The notes under the pieces were generated by a model. That model was not told where the DNA came from and did no database searches. It saw only the letters and a list, made by a program, of their open reading frames with translations. This document shows positions 26,778 through 40,030 of a stretch of 64,000 nt of DNA, piece by piece. The DNA lies in the NCBI GenBank assembly GCA_958298945.1, contig CATQJD010000005.1, positions 62,001-126,000 on the forward strand. Direction: 5' to 3'. The position numbers and the translations under genes are program-made. How positions within the stretch are numbered: the first letter of the stretch is position 1; each line of letters begins with the position of its first letter. This stretch comes from Atherix ibis (taxonomy: Eukaryota; Arthropoda; Insecta; Diptera; Athericidae).

Positions 26778-29269
26778 TAAGAGAAATATGATGTAGTATG
26801 TTTAAGAGGAATATGAAGTAGTATGTTTAAGAGGAATATGCAGTAGTATATTTAAGAGGAATATGAAGTAGAATATTTAAGATGAATATGAAGTAGTATG
26901 TTTAAGAGGAATACGAAGTAGTATGTTTAAGATGAATATGAAGTAGTATGTTTAAGAGAAATATGAAGTAGTATGTTTAAGAGGAATATGAAGTAGTATG
27001 TTTAAGAGAAATATGAAGTAGTATGTTTAAGAGGAATATGAAGTAGTATGTTTAAGAGTAATATGAAGTAGTATGTTTAAGAGGAATATGAAGTAGTATA
27101 TTTAAGAGGAATATGAAGTAGTATATTTAAGAGGAATATGATGTAGTATGTTTAAGAGGAATATGAAGGAGTATGTTTAAGAGGAATATGAAGTAGTATG
27201 TTTAAGAGGAATATGATGTAATATGTTTAAGAAGAATATGAAGTAGTATGTTTAAGAGGAATATGAAGTAGTATGTTTAAGAGCAATATGATTAGTATGT
27301 TTAAGAGTAATATGAAGTAGTATGCTTAAAAGGAATATGAAGTAGTATATTTAAACGGAATATGAAGTAGTATATTTAAGAGGAATATGAAGTAGTATAT
27401 TTAAGAGGAATATGAAGTATTATGTTTAAGAGGGATATTAAGTAGTATGTTTAAGATGAATATGAAGTAATATGTTTAAGAGGAATATGAAGAAGAATGT
27501 TTAAGAGAAATATGAAGTAGTATGTTTAAGAGGAATATGAAGTAGTATGTTTAAAAGAAATATGAAGTAGTATATTTAAGAGGAATATGAAGTAGTATGT
27601 TTAAGAGGAATATGAAGTAGTATGTTTAAGAAGAATATGAAGTACTATGTTTAAGAGGAATATGAAGTAGTATGTTTAAGAGGAATATGAAGTAGTATGT
27701 TTAAGAGGACTATGAAGTAGTATATTTAAGAGAAATATGAAGTAGTATGCTTAAGAGGAATATGAAGTAGTAATTTAGGAGAAATATGAAGTAGTATATT
27801 GAAGAGGAATATGAAGTAGTATGTTTAAGATTAATATGAAGTAGTATGTTTAAGAGGAATATGAAGTAGTATGTTTTAAGAGGAATATGAAGTAGTACAT
27901 TTAAGAGGAATATGAAGTAGTATGTTTAAGAAGAATATGAAGAAGTATGTTTAAGAGGAATATGAAGTAGCATGTTTAAGAGGAATATGAAGTAGTATGT
28001 TTAAGAGGAATATGAAGTAGTATATTTAAGAGGAATATGAAGTAGTATGCTTAAGAGGAATATGAAGTAGTATATTTAAGAGGAATATGAAGTAGTATAT
28101 TGAAGAGGAATATGAAGAAGTATGTTTAAGAGGAATATGAAGTAGTATGTTTAAGAAGAATGTGAAGTAGTATGATTAAGAGGAATATGAAGTAGTATGT
28201 TTAAGAGGAATATGAAGTAGTATGTTTAAGAGGAATATGAAGTAGTATGTTTAACAGTAATATGAAGTAGTATGTTTAAGAGGAATATGAAGTAGTATAT
28301 TTAAGAGGAATATGAAGTAGTATATTTAAGAGGAATATGAACTAGTATGTTTAAGAGGAATATTAAGTAGTATGTTTAAGAGGAATATGAAGTAGTATGT
28401 TTAAGAGGAATATGAAGTAGTATGTTTAACAGTAATATGAAGTAGTATGTTTAAGAGGAATATGAAGTAGTATATTTAAGAGGAATATGAAGTAGTATAT
28501 TTAAGAGGAATATGAACTAGTATGTTTAAGAGGAATATTAAGTAGTATGTTTAAGAGGAATATGAAGTAGTATGTTTAAGAGGAATATGAAGTAGTATAT
28601 TTAAGAGGAATATGAAGTAGTATATTTAAGAGGAATATGATGTAGTATGTTTAAGAGGAATATGAAGGAGTATGTTTAAGAGGAATATGAAGTAGTATGT
28701 TTAAGAGGAATATGATGTAATATGTTTAAGAAGAATATGAAGTAGTATGTTTAAGAGGAATATGAAGTCGTATGTTTAAGAGGAATATGATTAGTATGTT
28801 TAAGAGTAATATGAAGTAGTATGCTTAAAAGGAATATGAAGTAGTATATTTAAACGGAATATGAAGTAGTATATTTAAGAGGAATATGAAGTAGTATATT
28901 TAAGAGGAATATGAAGTATTATGTTCAAGAGGGATATTAAGTAGTATGTTTAAGATGAATATGAAGAAGAATGTTTAAGAGAAATATGAAGTAGTATGTT
29001 TAAGAGAAATATGAAGTAGTATATTTAAGAGGAATATGAAGTAGTATGTTTAAGAGGAATATGAAGTAGTATGTTTAAGAGGAATATGAAGTAGTATGTT
29101 TAAGAGGAATATGAAGTACTATGTTTAAGAGGAATATGAAGTAGTATGTTTAAGAGGAATATGAAGTAGTATGTTTAAGAGGACTATGAATTAGTATATT
29201 TAAGAGAAATATGAAGTAGTATGCTTAAGAGGAATATGAAGTAGTATATTTAAGAGAAATATGAAGTAG

Positions 29270-31158
29270 TATATTTAAGAGGAATATGAAGTAGTATATT
29301 GAAGAGGAATATGAAGAAGTATGTTTAAGAGGAATATGAAGTAGTATGTTTAAGAAGAATGTGAAGTAGTATGTTTAAGAGGAAACATATGATGTAGTAT
29401 GTTTAAGAGGAATATGCAGTAGTATATTTAAGAGGAATAAGAAGTACTATATTTAAGAGGAATATGAAGTAGTATGTTTAAGAGGAATATGAAGTAGTAT
29501 GTTTAAGAGGAATGTGAAGTAGTATGTTTAAGAGGAATATGAAGTAGGATGTTTAAGTAGAATATGAAGTAGTATGTTTAAGAGGAATATGAAGTAGTAT
29601 GTTTAAGAGTAATATGAAGTAGTATGTTTAAGAGGAATATGAAGTAATATGTTTAAGAGGAATATGAAGTAGTACATTTAAGAGGAATATGAAGTAGTAT
29701 GTTTAAGATTAATATGAAGTAGTATGTTTAAGAGGAATATGAAGTAGTATGTTTTAAGAGGAATATGAAGTAGTATATTTAAGAGGAATATGAAGTAGTA
29801 TATTTAAGAGGAATATGATGTAGTATGTTTAAGAGGAATATGAAGGAGTATGTTTAAGAGGAATATGAAGTAGTATGTTTAAGAGGAATATGATGTAATA
29901 TGTTTAAGAAGAATATGAAGTAGTATGTTTAAGAGGAATATGAAGTCGTATGTTTAAGAGGAATATGATTAGTATGTTTAAGAGTAATATGAAGTAGTAT
30001 GCTTAAAAGGAATATGAAATAGTATATTTAAACGGAATATGAAGTAGTATATTTAAGAGGAATATGAAGTAGTATATTTAAGAGGAATATGAAGTATTAT
30101 GTTCAAGAGGGATATTAAGTAGTATGTTTAAGATGAATATGAAGTAGTATGTTTAAGAGGAATATGAAGAAGAATGTTTAAGAGAAATATGAAGTAGTAT
30201 GTTTAAGAGAAATATGAAGTAGTATATTTAAGAGGAATATGAAGTAGTATGTTTAAGAGGAATATGAAGTAGTATGTTTAAGAGGAATATGAAGTACTAT
30301 GTTTAAGAGGAATATGAAGTAGTATGTTTAAGAGGAATATGAAGTAGTATGTTTAAGAGGACTATGAATTAGTATATTTAAGAGAAATATGAAGTAGTAT
30401 GCTTAAGAGGAATATGAAGTAGTATATTTAAGAGAAATATGAAGTAGTATATTGAAGAGGAATATGAAGTAGTATGTTTAAGAGTAATATGAAGTAGTAT
30501 GTTTAAGAGGAATATGAAGTAGTATGTTTAAGAGGAATATGAAGTAGTACATTTAAGAGGAATATGAAGTAGTATGTTTAAGAAGAATATGAAGAAGTAT
30601 GTTTAAGAGGAATATGAAATAGCATGTTTAAGAGGAATATGAAGTAGTATGTTTAAGAGGAATATGAAGTAGTATATTTAAGAGGAATATGAAGTAGTAT
30701 GCTTTAGAGGAATATGAAGTAGTATATTTAAGAGGAATATGAAGTAGTATATTGAAGAGGAATATGAAGAAGTATGTTTAAGAGGAATATGAAGTAGTAT
30801 GTTTAAGAAGAATGTGAAGTAGTATGTTTAAGAGGAAACATATGATGTAGTATGTTTAAGAGGAATATGCAGTAGTATATTTAAGAGGAATAAGAAGTAC
30901 TATATTTAAGAGGAATATGAAGTAGTATGTTTAAGAGGAATATGAAGTAGTATGTTTAAGAGGAATGTGAAGTAGTATGTTTAAGAGGAATATGAAGTAG
31001 GATGTTTAAGTAGAATATGAAGTAGTATGTTTAAGAGGAATATGAAGTAGTATGTTTAAGAGTAATATGAAGTAGTATGTTTAAGAGGAATATGAAGTAA
31101 TATGTTTAAGAGGAATATGAAGTAGTACATTTAAGAGGAATATGAAGTAGTATGTTTA
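29270..31158 (+). repeat. 1,453-bp spaced duplication
   Basis: About 435 bp at 29,270-29,705 recurs at 30,723-31,158. Markers: ATTGAAG 29,298/30,751, AAACATATG 29,383/30,836, GAAGTAC 29,441/30,894, TACATTT 29,675/31,128. The length 58 x 25 + 3 matches the +3-bp junction monomer. The DNA between the copies resembles 28.6-29.2 kb, so this is part of a larger rearranged block. Confidence 0.72.
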
Positions 31159-34100
31159 AGAGGAATATGAAGAAGTATGTTTAAGAGGAATATGAAGTAG
31201 TATGTTTAAGAGGAATATGAAGTAGTATGTTTTAGAGGAATATGAAGTAGTATATTTAAGAGGAATATGAAGTAGTATGCTTAAGAGGAATATAAAGTAG
31301 TATATTTAAGAGGAATATGAAGTAGTATATTGAAGAGGAATATGAAGTAGTATGTTTAAGAGGAATATGAAGTAGTATGTTTAAGAAGAATGTGAAGTAG
31401 TATGTTTAAGAGGAATATGAAGTAGTATGTTTAAAAAAATGTGAAGTAGTATGTTTAAGAGGAATAAGAAGTAGTATGTTTAAGAGGAATATGAAGTAGT
31501 ATGTTTAAGAGGAATATGAAGTAGTATATTTAAGAGGAATTTGAAGTAGTATATTTAAGAGGAATATGAAGTAGTATGTTTAAGAGAAATATGATGTAGT
31601 ATGTTTAAGAGGAATATGAAGTAGTATGTTTAAGAGGAATATGCAGTAGTATATTTAAGAGGAATATGAAGTAGAATATTTAAGAGGAATATGAAGTAGT
31701 ATGTTTAAGAGGAATACGAAGTAGTATGTTTAAGATGAATATGAAGTAGTATGTTTAAGAGAAATATGAAGTAGTATGTTTAAGAGGAATATGAAGTAGT
31801 ATGTTTAAGAGAAATATGAAGTAGTATGTTTAAGAGGAATATGAAGTAGTATGTTTAAGAGTAATATGAAGTAGTATGTTTAAGAGGAATATGAAGTAGT
31901 ATATTTAAGAGGAATATGAAGTAGTATATTTAAGAGGAATATGATGTAGTATGTTTAAGAGGAATATGAAGGAGTATGTTTAAGAGGAATATGAAGTAGT
32001 ATGTTTAAGAGGAATATGATGTAATATGTTTAAGAAGAATATGAAGTAGTATGTTTAAGAGGAATATGAAGTAGTATGTTTAAGAGTAATATGAAGTAGT
32101 ATGTTTAAGAGGAATTTGAAGTAGTATGTTTAAGAGGAATATGAAGTAGTACATTTAAGAGGAATATGAAGTAGTATGTTTAAGAAGAATATGAAGAAGT
32201 ATGTTTAAGAGGAATATGAAATAGCATGTTTAAGAGGAATATGAAGTAGTATGTTTAAGAGGAATATGAAGTAGTATATTTAAGAGGAATATGAAGTAGT
32301 ATGCTTAAGAGGAATATGAAGTAGTATATTTAAGAGGAATATGAAGTAGTATATTGAAGAGGAATATGAAGAATTATGTTTAAGAGGAATATGAAGTAGT
32401 ATGTTTAAGAAGAATGTGAAGTAGTATGTTTAAGAGGAATATGAAGTAGTATGTTTAAGAGGAATATGAAGTAGTATGTTTAAGAGGAATATGAAGTAGT
32501 ATGTTTAACAGTAATATGAAGTAGTATGTTTAAGAGGAATATGAAGTAGTATATTTAAGAGGAATATGAAGTAGTATATTTAAGAGGAATATGAACTAGT
32601 ATGTTTAAGAGGAATATTAAGTAGTATGTTTAAGAGGAATATGAAGTAGTATGTTTAAGAGGAATATGAAGTAGTATATTTAAGAGGAATATGAAGTAGT
32701 ATATTGAAGAGGAATATGAAGTAGTATGTTTATGAGGAATATGAAGTAGTATGTTTAAGAAGAATGTGAAGTGGAATGTTTAAGAGGAATATGAAGTAGT
32801 ATGTTTAAGAGGAATATTAAGTAGTATATTTAAGAAGAATATGAAGCAGTATGTTTAAGAGGAATATGAAGTAGTTTGTTTAAGAGGAATATGAAGTAGT
32901 ATGTTTAAGAGGAATATGAAGTAGTATGTTTAAGAGTAATATGAAGTAGTGTGTTTAAGATGAATATGAAGTAGTATGCTTAAGAGGAATATGAAGTAGG
33001 ATACTTAAGAGGAATATGAAGTAGTATACTTAAGAGGAATATGAAGTAGTATATTTAAGAGGAATATGAAGTAGTATGTTTAAGAGAAATATGAAGTAGC
33101 ATGTTTAAGAGGAATATGAACTAGTATGTTTAAGAGGAATATGAAGTAGTATGTTTAAGAGGAATATGAAGTATTATGTTTAAGAGGAATATGAAGTAGT
33201 ATATTTAACAGGAATATGAAGAAGTATATTTAAGAGGAATATGAAGTAGTATGTTTAAGAGGAATATGAAGTAGTATATTTAAGAAGAATATGAAGTAGT
33301 ATGTTTAAGAGGAATATGAAGTAGTATGTTAAAGAGGAATATGAAGTAGTATATTTAAGAGGAATATGAAGTAGTATGTTTAAGGGTAATATGAAGTAGT
33401 ATGTTTAAGAGGAATATGAATTAGTATTTGTAAGAGGAATATGAAGTAGTATGTTTAACAGAAATATGAAATAGTATGTTTAAGAGGAATATGAAGTAGT
33501 AGGTTTAAGAAGAATATGAAGAAGTATGTTTAAGAGGAATATGAAGTAGCATGTTTAAGAGGAATATGAAGTAGTATGTTTAAGAGGAATATGAAGTAGT
33601 ATATTTAAGAGAAATATGAAGTAGTATGCTTAAGAGGAATATGAAGTAGTATATTTAAGAGGAATATGAAGTAGTATATTGAAGAGGAATATGAAGTAGT
33701 ATGTTTAAGAGGAATATGAAGTAGTATGTTTAAGAAGAATGTGAAGTAGTATGTTTAAGAGGAATATGAAGTAGTATGTTTAAGAGGAATATGAAGTAGT
33801 ATGTTTAAGAGGAATATGAAGTGGTATGTTTAACAGTAATATAAAATAGTATGTTTAAGAGGAATATGAAGTAGTATATTTAAGAGGAATATGAAGTAGT
33901 ATATTTAAGAGAAATATGAACTAGTATGTTTAAGAGGAATATTAAGTAGTATGTTTAAGAGGAATATGAAGTAGTATGTTTAAGAGGAATATGAAGTAGT
34001 ATATTTAAGAGGAATATGAAGTAGTATATTGAAGAGGAATATGAAGTAGTATGTTTATGAGGAATATGAAGTAGTATGTTTAAGAAGAATGTGAAGTAGT

Positions 34101-34306
34101 ATGTTTAAGAGGAATATGAAGTAGTATGTTTAAGAGGAATATGAAGTAGTATGTTTAAGAGGAATATTAAGTAGTATATTTAAGAAGAATATAAAGTAGT
34201 ATGTTTAAGAGGAATATGAAGTAGTATGTTTAAGAGGAATATGAAGTAGTATGTTTAAGAGGAATATGAAGTAGTATGTTTAAGAGTAATATGAAGTAGT
34301 ATGTTT

Positions 34307-34317
34307 AAGAAAATATG
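34307..34317 (+). repeat. 24-bp monomer AAGAAAATATG (15 copies)
   Basis: GTTTAAGAAAATATG replaces GTTTAAGAGGAATATG-type sequence with one base lost. Copies begin at 34,307, 35,506, 36,805, 39,154, 39,578, 39,852, 40,976, 43,575, 45,049, 49,570, 50,418, 53,883, 54,731, 57,721 and 59,626. None occurs left of 34.3 kb. It is usually preceded by an AGAGTAATATG monomer and followed by a GAGATAT and a TACTAGG or AACTAGG monomer. Confidence 0.85.
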
Positions 34318-34929
34318 AAGTAGTGTTTTTAAGAGGAATATGAAGTAGTATGTTTAAGAGATATATGAAGTAGTATGCTTACGAGGAATATGAAGTAGTA
34401 TGTTTAAGAGGAATATGAAGTAGTATGCTTAAGAGGAATATGAAGTAGTATATTTAAGAGAAATATGAAGTAGGATATTGAAGAGGAATATGAAGTAGTA
34501 TGTTTAAGAGGAATATGAAGTAGTACATTTAAGAGGAATATGAAGTAGTATGTTTAAGAAGAATATCAAGAAGTATGTTGAAGAGGAATATGAAGTAGCA
34601 TGTTTAAGAGGAATATGAAGTAGTATGTTTAAGAGGAATATGAAGTAGTATATTTAAGAGGAATATGAAGTAGTATGCTTTAGAGGAATATGAAGTAGTA
34701 TATTTAAGAGGAATATGAAGTAGTATATTGAAGAGGAATATGAAGTAGTATGTTTAAGAGGAATATGAAGTAGTATGTTTAAGAAGAATGTGAAGTAGTA
34801 TGTTTAAGAGGAATATGAAGTAGTATGCTTAAGAGGAATATGAAGTAGTATATTTAAGAGGAATATGAAGTAGTATATTGAAGAGGAATATGAAGTAGTA
34901 TGTTTAAGAGGAATATGAAGTAGTATGTT

Positions 34930-37375
34930 TAAGAAGAATGTGAAGTAGTATGTTTAAGAGGAATATGAAGTAGTATGTTTAAGAGGAATATGAAGTAGTA
35001 TGTTTAAGACGAATATGAAGTAGTATGTTTAACAGTAATATGAAGTAGTATGTTTAAGAGGAATATGAAGTAGTATATTTAAGAGGAATATGAAGTAGTA
35101 TATTTAAGAGGAATATGAACTAGTATGTTTAAGAGGAATATTAAGTAGTATGTTTAAGAGGAATATGAAGTAGTATGTTTAAGAGGAATATGAAGTAGTA
35201 TATTTAAGAGGAATATGAAGTAGTATATTGAAGAGGAATATGAAGTAGTATGTTTATGAGGAATATGAAGTAGTATGCTTAAGAAGAATGTGAAGTAGTA
35301 TGTTTAAGAGGAATATGAAGTAGTATGTTTAAGAGGAATATGAAGTAGTATATTTAAGAGGAATATTAAGTAGTATATTTAAGAAGAATATGAAGTAGTA
35401 TGTTTAAGAGGAATATGAAGTAGTATGTTTAAGAGGAATATGAAGTAGTATGTTTAAGAGGAATGTGAAGTAGTATGTTTAAGAGTAATATGAAGTAGTA
35501 TGTTTAAGAAAATATGAAGTAGTATTTTTAAGAGGAATATGAAGTAGTATGTTTAAGAGATATATGAAGTAGTATGCTAACTAGGAATATGAAGTAGTAT
35601 GTTTAAGAGAAATATGAAGTAGTATGCTTAAGAGGAATATGAAGTAGTATATTTAAGAGAAATATGAAGTAGTATATTGAAGAGGAATATGAAGTAGTAT
35701 GTTTAAGAGTAATATGAAGTAGTATGTTTAAGAGGAATATGAAGTAGTATGTTTAAGAGGAATATGAAGTAGTACATTTAAGAGGAATATGAAGTAGTAT
35801 GTTTAAGAAGAATATGAAGAAGTATGTTTAAGAGGAATATGAAGTAGCATGTTTAAGAGGAATATTAAGTAGTATGTTTAAGAGGTATATGAAGTAGTAT
35901 ATTTAAGAGGAATATGAAGTGGTATGCTCAAGAGGAATATGAAGTAGTATATTTAAGAGGAATATGAAGTAGTATATTGAAGAGGAATATGAAGTAGTAT
36001 GTTTAAGAGGAATATGAAGTAGTATGTTTAAGAAGAATGTGATGTAGTATGTTTAAGAGGAATATGAAGTAGTATGTTTAACAGTAATATGAAGTAGTAT
36101 GTTTAAGAGGAATATGAAGTAGTATATTTAAGAGGAATATGAAGTAGTATATTTAAGAGGAATATGAACTAGTATGTTTAAGAGGAATATTAAGTAGTAT
36201 GTTTAAGAGGAATATGAAGTAGTATGTTTAAGAGGAATGTGAAGTAGTATGTTTAAGAGGAATATGAAGTAGTATGTTTAAGAGGAATATGAAGTAGTAT
36301 GTTTAAGACGAATATGAAGTAGTATGTTTAACAGTAATATGAAGTAGTATGTTTAAGAGGAATATGAAGTAGTATATTTAAGAGGAATATGAAGTAGTAT
36401 ATTTAAGAGGAATATGAACTAGTATGTTTAAGAGGAATATTAAGTAGTATGTTTAAGAGGAATATGAAGTAGTATGTTTAAGAGGAATATGAAGTAGTAT
36501 ATTTAAGAGGAATATGAAGTAGTATATTGAAGAGGAATATGAAGTAGTATGTTTATGAGGAATATGAAGTAGTATGCTTAAGAAGAATGTGAAGTAGTAT
36601 GTTTAAGAGGAATATGAAGTAGTATGTTTAAGAGGAATATGAAGTAGTATATTTAAGAGGAATATTAAGTAGTATATTTAAGAAGAATATGAAGTAGTAT
36701 GTTTAAGAGGAATATGAAGTAGTATGTTTAAGAGGAATATGAAGTAGTATGTTTAAGAGGAATGTGAAGTAGTATGTTTAAGAGTAATATGAAGTAGTAT
36801 GTTTAAGAAAATATGAAGTAGTATTTTTAAGAGGAATATGAAGTAGTATGTTTAAGAGATATATGAAGTAGTATGCTAACTAGGAATATGAAGTAGTATG
36901 TTTAAGAGAAATATGAAGTAGTATGCTTAAGAGGAATATGAAGTAGTATATTTAAGAGAAATATGAAGTAGTATATTGAAGAGGAATATGAAGTAGTATG
37001 TTTAAGAGTAATATGAAGTAGCATGTTTAAGAGGAATATGAAGTAGTATGTTTAAGAGGAATATGAAGTAGTACATTTAAGAGGAATATGAAGTAGTATG
37101 TTTAAGAAGAATATGAAGAAGTATGTTTAAGAGGAATATGAAGTAGCATGTTTAAGAGGAATATTAAGTAGTATGTTTAAGAGGTATATGAAGTAGTATA
37201 TTTAAGAGGAATATGAAGTGGTATGCTCAAGAGGAATATGAAGTAGTATATTTAAGAGGAATATGAAGTAGTATATTGAAGAGGAATATGAAGTAGTATG
37301 TTTAAGAGGAATATGAAGTAGTATGTTTAAGAAGAATGTGATGTAGTATGTTTAAGAGGAATATGAAGTAGTATG
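34930..37375 (+). repeat. 1,299-bp tandem duplication pair (first)
   Basis: Markers at +1,299: AAGACG 35,006/36,305; GCTTAAGAAGAATGTG 35,279/36,578; AAGAAAATATG 35,506/36,805; GCTAACTAGG 35,577/36,876; TACATTT 35,775/37,074. The length is 52 x 25 - 1, matching one 24-bp monomer. The unit is seen a third time, diverged, at about 40.2-41.9 kb (displacement 4,171 from copy 2; GCTAACTAGG near 41,047). Confidence 0.83.
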
Positions 37376-37849
37376 TTTAAGAGGAATATGAAGTAGTATG
37401 TTTAAGAGGAATATGAAGTAGTATGTTTAACAGTAATATGAAGTATTATGTTTAAGAGGAATATGAAGTAGTATATTTAAGAGGAATATGAAGTAGTGTA
37501 TTTAAGAGAAATATGAACTAGTATGTTTAAGAGGAATATAAAGTAGTATGTTTAAGAGGAATATGAAGTAGTATGTTTAAGATGAATATGAAGTAGTATA
37601 TTTAAGAGGAATATGAAGTAGTATATTGAAGAGGAATATGAAGTAGTATGTTTATGAGGAATATGAAGTAGTATGTTTAAGAAAAATGTGAAGTAGTATG
37701 TTTAAGAGGAATATGAAGTAGTATGTTTAAGAGGAATATTAAGTAGTATATTTAAGAGGAATATGAAGTAGTATATTTAAGAGGATTATGAAGTAGTATG
37801 TTTAAGAGGAATATGAAGTAGTATGTTTAAGAGGAATATGAAGTAGTAT

Positions 37850-39305
37850 GTTTAAGAGGAATATGATTTAATATGTTTAAGAGGATTATGAAGTAGTATG
37901 TTCAAGAGGAATATGAAGTAGTATGTTTAAGAGGAATATGAAGTTGTATGTTCAAGAGGAATATGAAGTAGTATGTTTAAGAGGAATATGAAGTTGTATG
38001 TTTAAGAGGAATATGAAGTAGCATGTTTAAGAGGCATATGAAGTAGTAAGTTTAAGAGGAATATGAAGTAGTATATTTAAGAGAAATATGAAGTAGTATG
38101 CTTAAGAGGAATATGAAGTAGTATATTTAAGAGGAATATGAAGTAGTATATTGAAGAGGAATATGAAGTAGTATGTTTAAGAGGAATATGAAGTAGTATG
38201 TTTAAGAAGAATGTGAAGTAGTATGTTTAAGAGGAATATGAAGTAGTATGTTTAAGAGGAATATGAAGTAGTATGTTTAAGAGGAATATGAAGTGGTATG
38301 TTTAACAGTAATATGAAGTAGTATGTTTAAGAGGAATATGAAGTAGTATATTTAAGAGGAATATGAAGTAGTATATTTAAGAGGAATATGAAGTAGTATG
38401 TTTAAGAGTAATATGAAGTAGTATGTTTAAGAAGAATGTGAAGTAGTATGTTTAAGAGGAATATGAAGTAGTATGTTTAAGAGGAATATGAAGTAGTATG
38501 TTTAAGAGGAATATGAAGTGGTATGTTTAACAGTAATATGAAGTAGTATGTTTAAGAGGAATATGAAGTAGTATGTTTAAGAGGAATATGATTTAATATG
38601 TTTAAGAGGATTATGAAGTAGTATGTTCAAGAGGAATATGAAGTAGTATGTTTAAGAGGAATATGAAGTTGTATGTTCAAGAGGAATATGAAGTAGTATG
38701 TTTAAGAGGAATATGAAGTTGTATGTTTAAGAGGAATATGAAGTAGCATGTTTAAGAGGCATATGAAGTAGTATGTTTAAGAGGAATATGAAGTAGTATA
38801 TTTAAGAGAAATATGAAGTAGTATGCTTAAGAGGAATATGAAGTAGTATATTTAAGAGGAATATGAAGTAGTATATTGAAGAGGAATATGAAGTAGTATG
38901 TTTAAGAGGAATATGAAGTAGTATGTTTAAGAAGAATGTGAAGTAGTATGTTTAAGAGGAATATGAAGTAGTATGTTTAAGAGGAATATGAAGTAGTATG
39001 TTTAAGAGGAATATGAAGTGGTATGTTTAACAGTAATATGAAGTAGTATGTTTAAGAGGAATATGAAGTAGTATATTTAAGAGGAATATGAAGTAGTATA
39101 TTTAAGAGGAATATGAAGTAGTATGTTTAAGAGTAATATGAAGTAGTATGTTTAAGAAAATATGAAGTAGTGTTTTTAAGAGGAATATGAAGTAGTATGT
39201 TTAAGAGATATATGAAGTAGTATGCTTACTAGGAATATGAAGTAGTATGTTTAAGAGGAATATGAAGTAGTATGCTTAAGAGGAATATGAAGTAGTATAT
39301 TTAAG
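37850..39305 (+). repeat. 725-bp tandem duplication pair
   Basis: Markers at +725 (exactly 29 monomers, no indel): ATGATTTAATATG 37,863/38,588; GAGGCATATG 38,031/38,756; AACAGTAAT 38,304/39,029. An extra AACAGTAAT copy at 38,529 shows a further small internal duplication of nine monomers (225 bp). Related ATGATTT monomers occur again near 42,034. Confidence 0.8.
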
Positions 39306-40030
39306 AGAAATATGAAGTAGTATGTTTAAGAAGAATATGAAGAAGTATGTTTAAGAAGAATGTGAAGTAGTATGTTTAAGAGGAATATGAAGTAGTATGT
39401 TTAAGAGGAATATGAAGTAGTATGTTTAAGAGGAATATTAAGTAGTATATTTAAGAAGAATATAAAGTAGTATGTTTAAGAGGAATATGAAGTAGTATGT
39501 TTAAGAGGAATATGAAGTAGTATGTTTAAGAGGAATATGAAGTTGTATGTTTAAGAGTAATATGAAGTAGTATGTTTAAGAAAATATGAAGTAGTGTTTT
39601 TAAGAGGAATATGAAGTAGTATGTTTAAGAGATATATGAAGTAGTATGCTTACTAGGAATATGAAGTAGTATGTTTAAGAGGAATATGAAGTAGTATGCT
39701 TAAGAGGAATATGAAGTAGTATATTTAAGAGAAATATGAAGTAGTATGTTTAAGAGGAATATGAAGTAGTATGTTTAAGAGGAATATGAAGTAGTATGTT
39801 TAAGAGGAATATGAAGTTGTATGTTTAAGAGTAATATGAAGTAGTATGTTTAAGAAAATATGAAGTAGTGTTTTTAAGAGGAATATGAAGTAGTATGTTT
39901 AAGAGATATATGAAGTAGTATGCTTACTAGGAATATGAAGTAGTATGTTTAAGAGGAATATGAAGTAGTATGCTTAAGAGGAATATGAAGTAGTATATTT
40001 AAGAGAAATATGAAGTAGTATGTTTAAGAA
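39100..40030 (+). repeat. short triplicated block (424- and 274-bp steps)
   Basis: A motif series of AAGAAAATATG, TGTTTTTAAG and CTTACTAGG occurs three times in under 1 kb, with AAGAAAATATG at 39,154, 39,578 and 39,852. The steps are 17 x 25 - 1 and 11 x 25 - 1, each matching one 24-bp monomer. The middle copy is followed by a shorter spacer, indicating unequal duplication with loss of six monomers. Confidence 0.78.

Larger units (their letters stand above)
1..32700 (+). repeat. left domain of the array (marker set 1)
   Basis: This part is defined by markers missing or nearly missing to the right. The GAAGTAC cassette occurs at 2,114, 3,938, 6,512, 9,389, 11,040, 14,888, 18,489, 21,790, 22,640, 25,941, 29,441 and 30,894. 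The 24-bp ATGATTAG monomer occurs near 1,312, 3,136, 12,387, 13,911, 16,235, 17,560, 19,136, 20,860, 23,287, 25,011, 27,287, 28,786 and 29,964. The right edge is gradual; ~32.7 kb is where the last long left-type block ends. Inferred to be a set of duplications from one ancestral segment. Confidence 0.7.
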
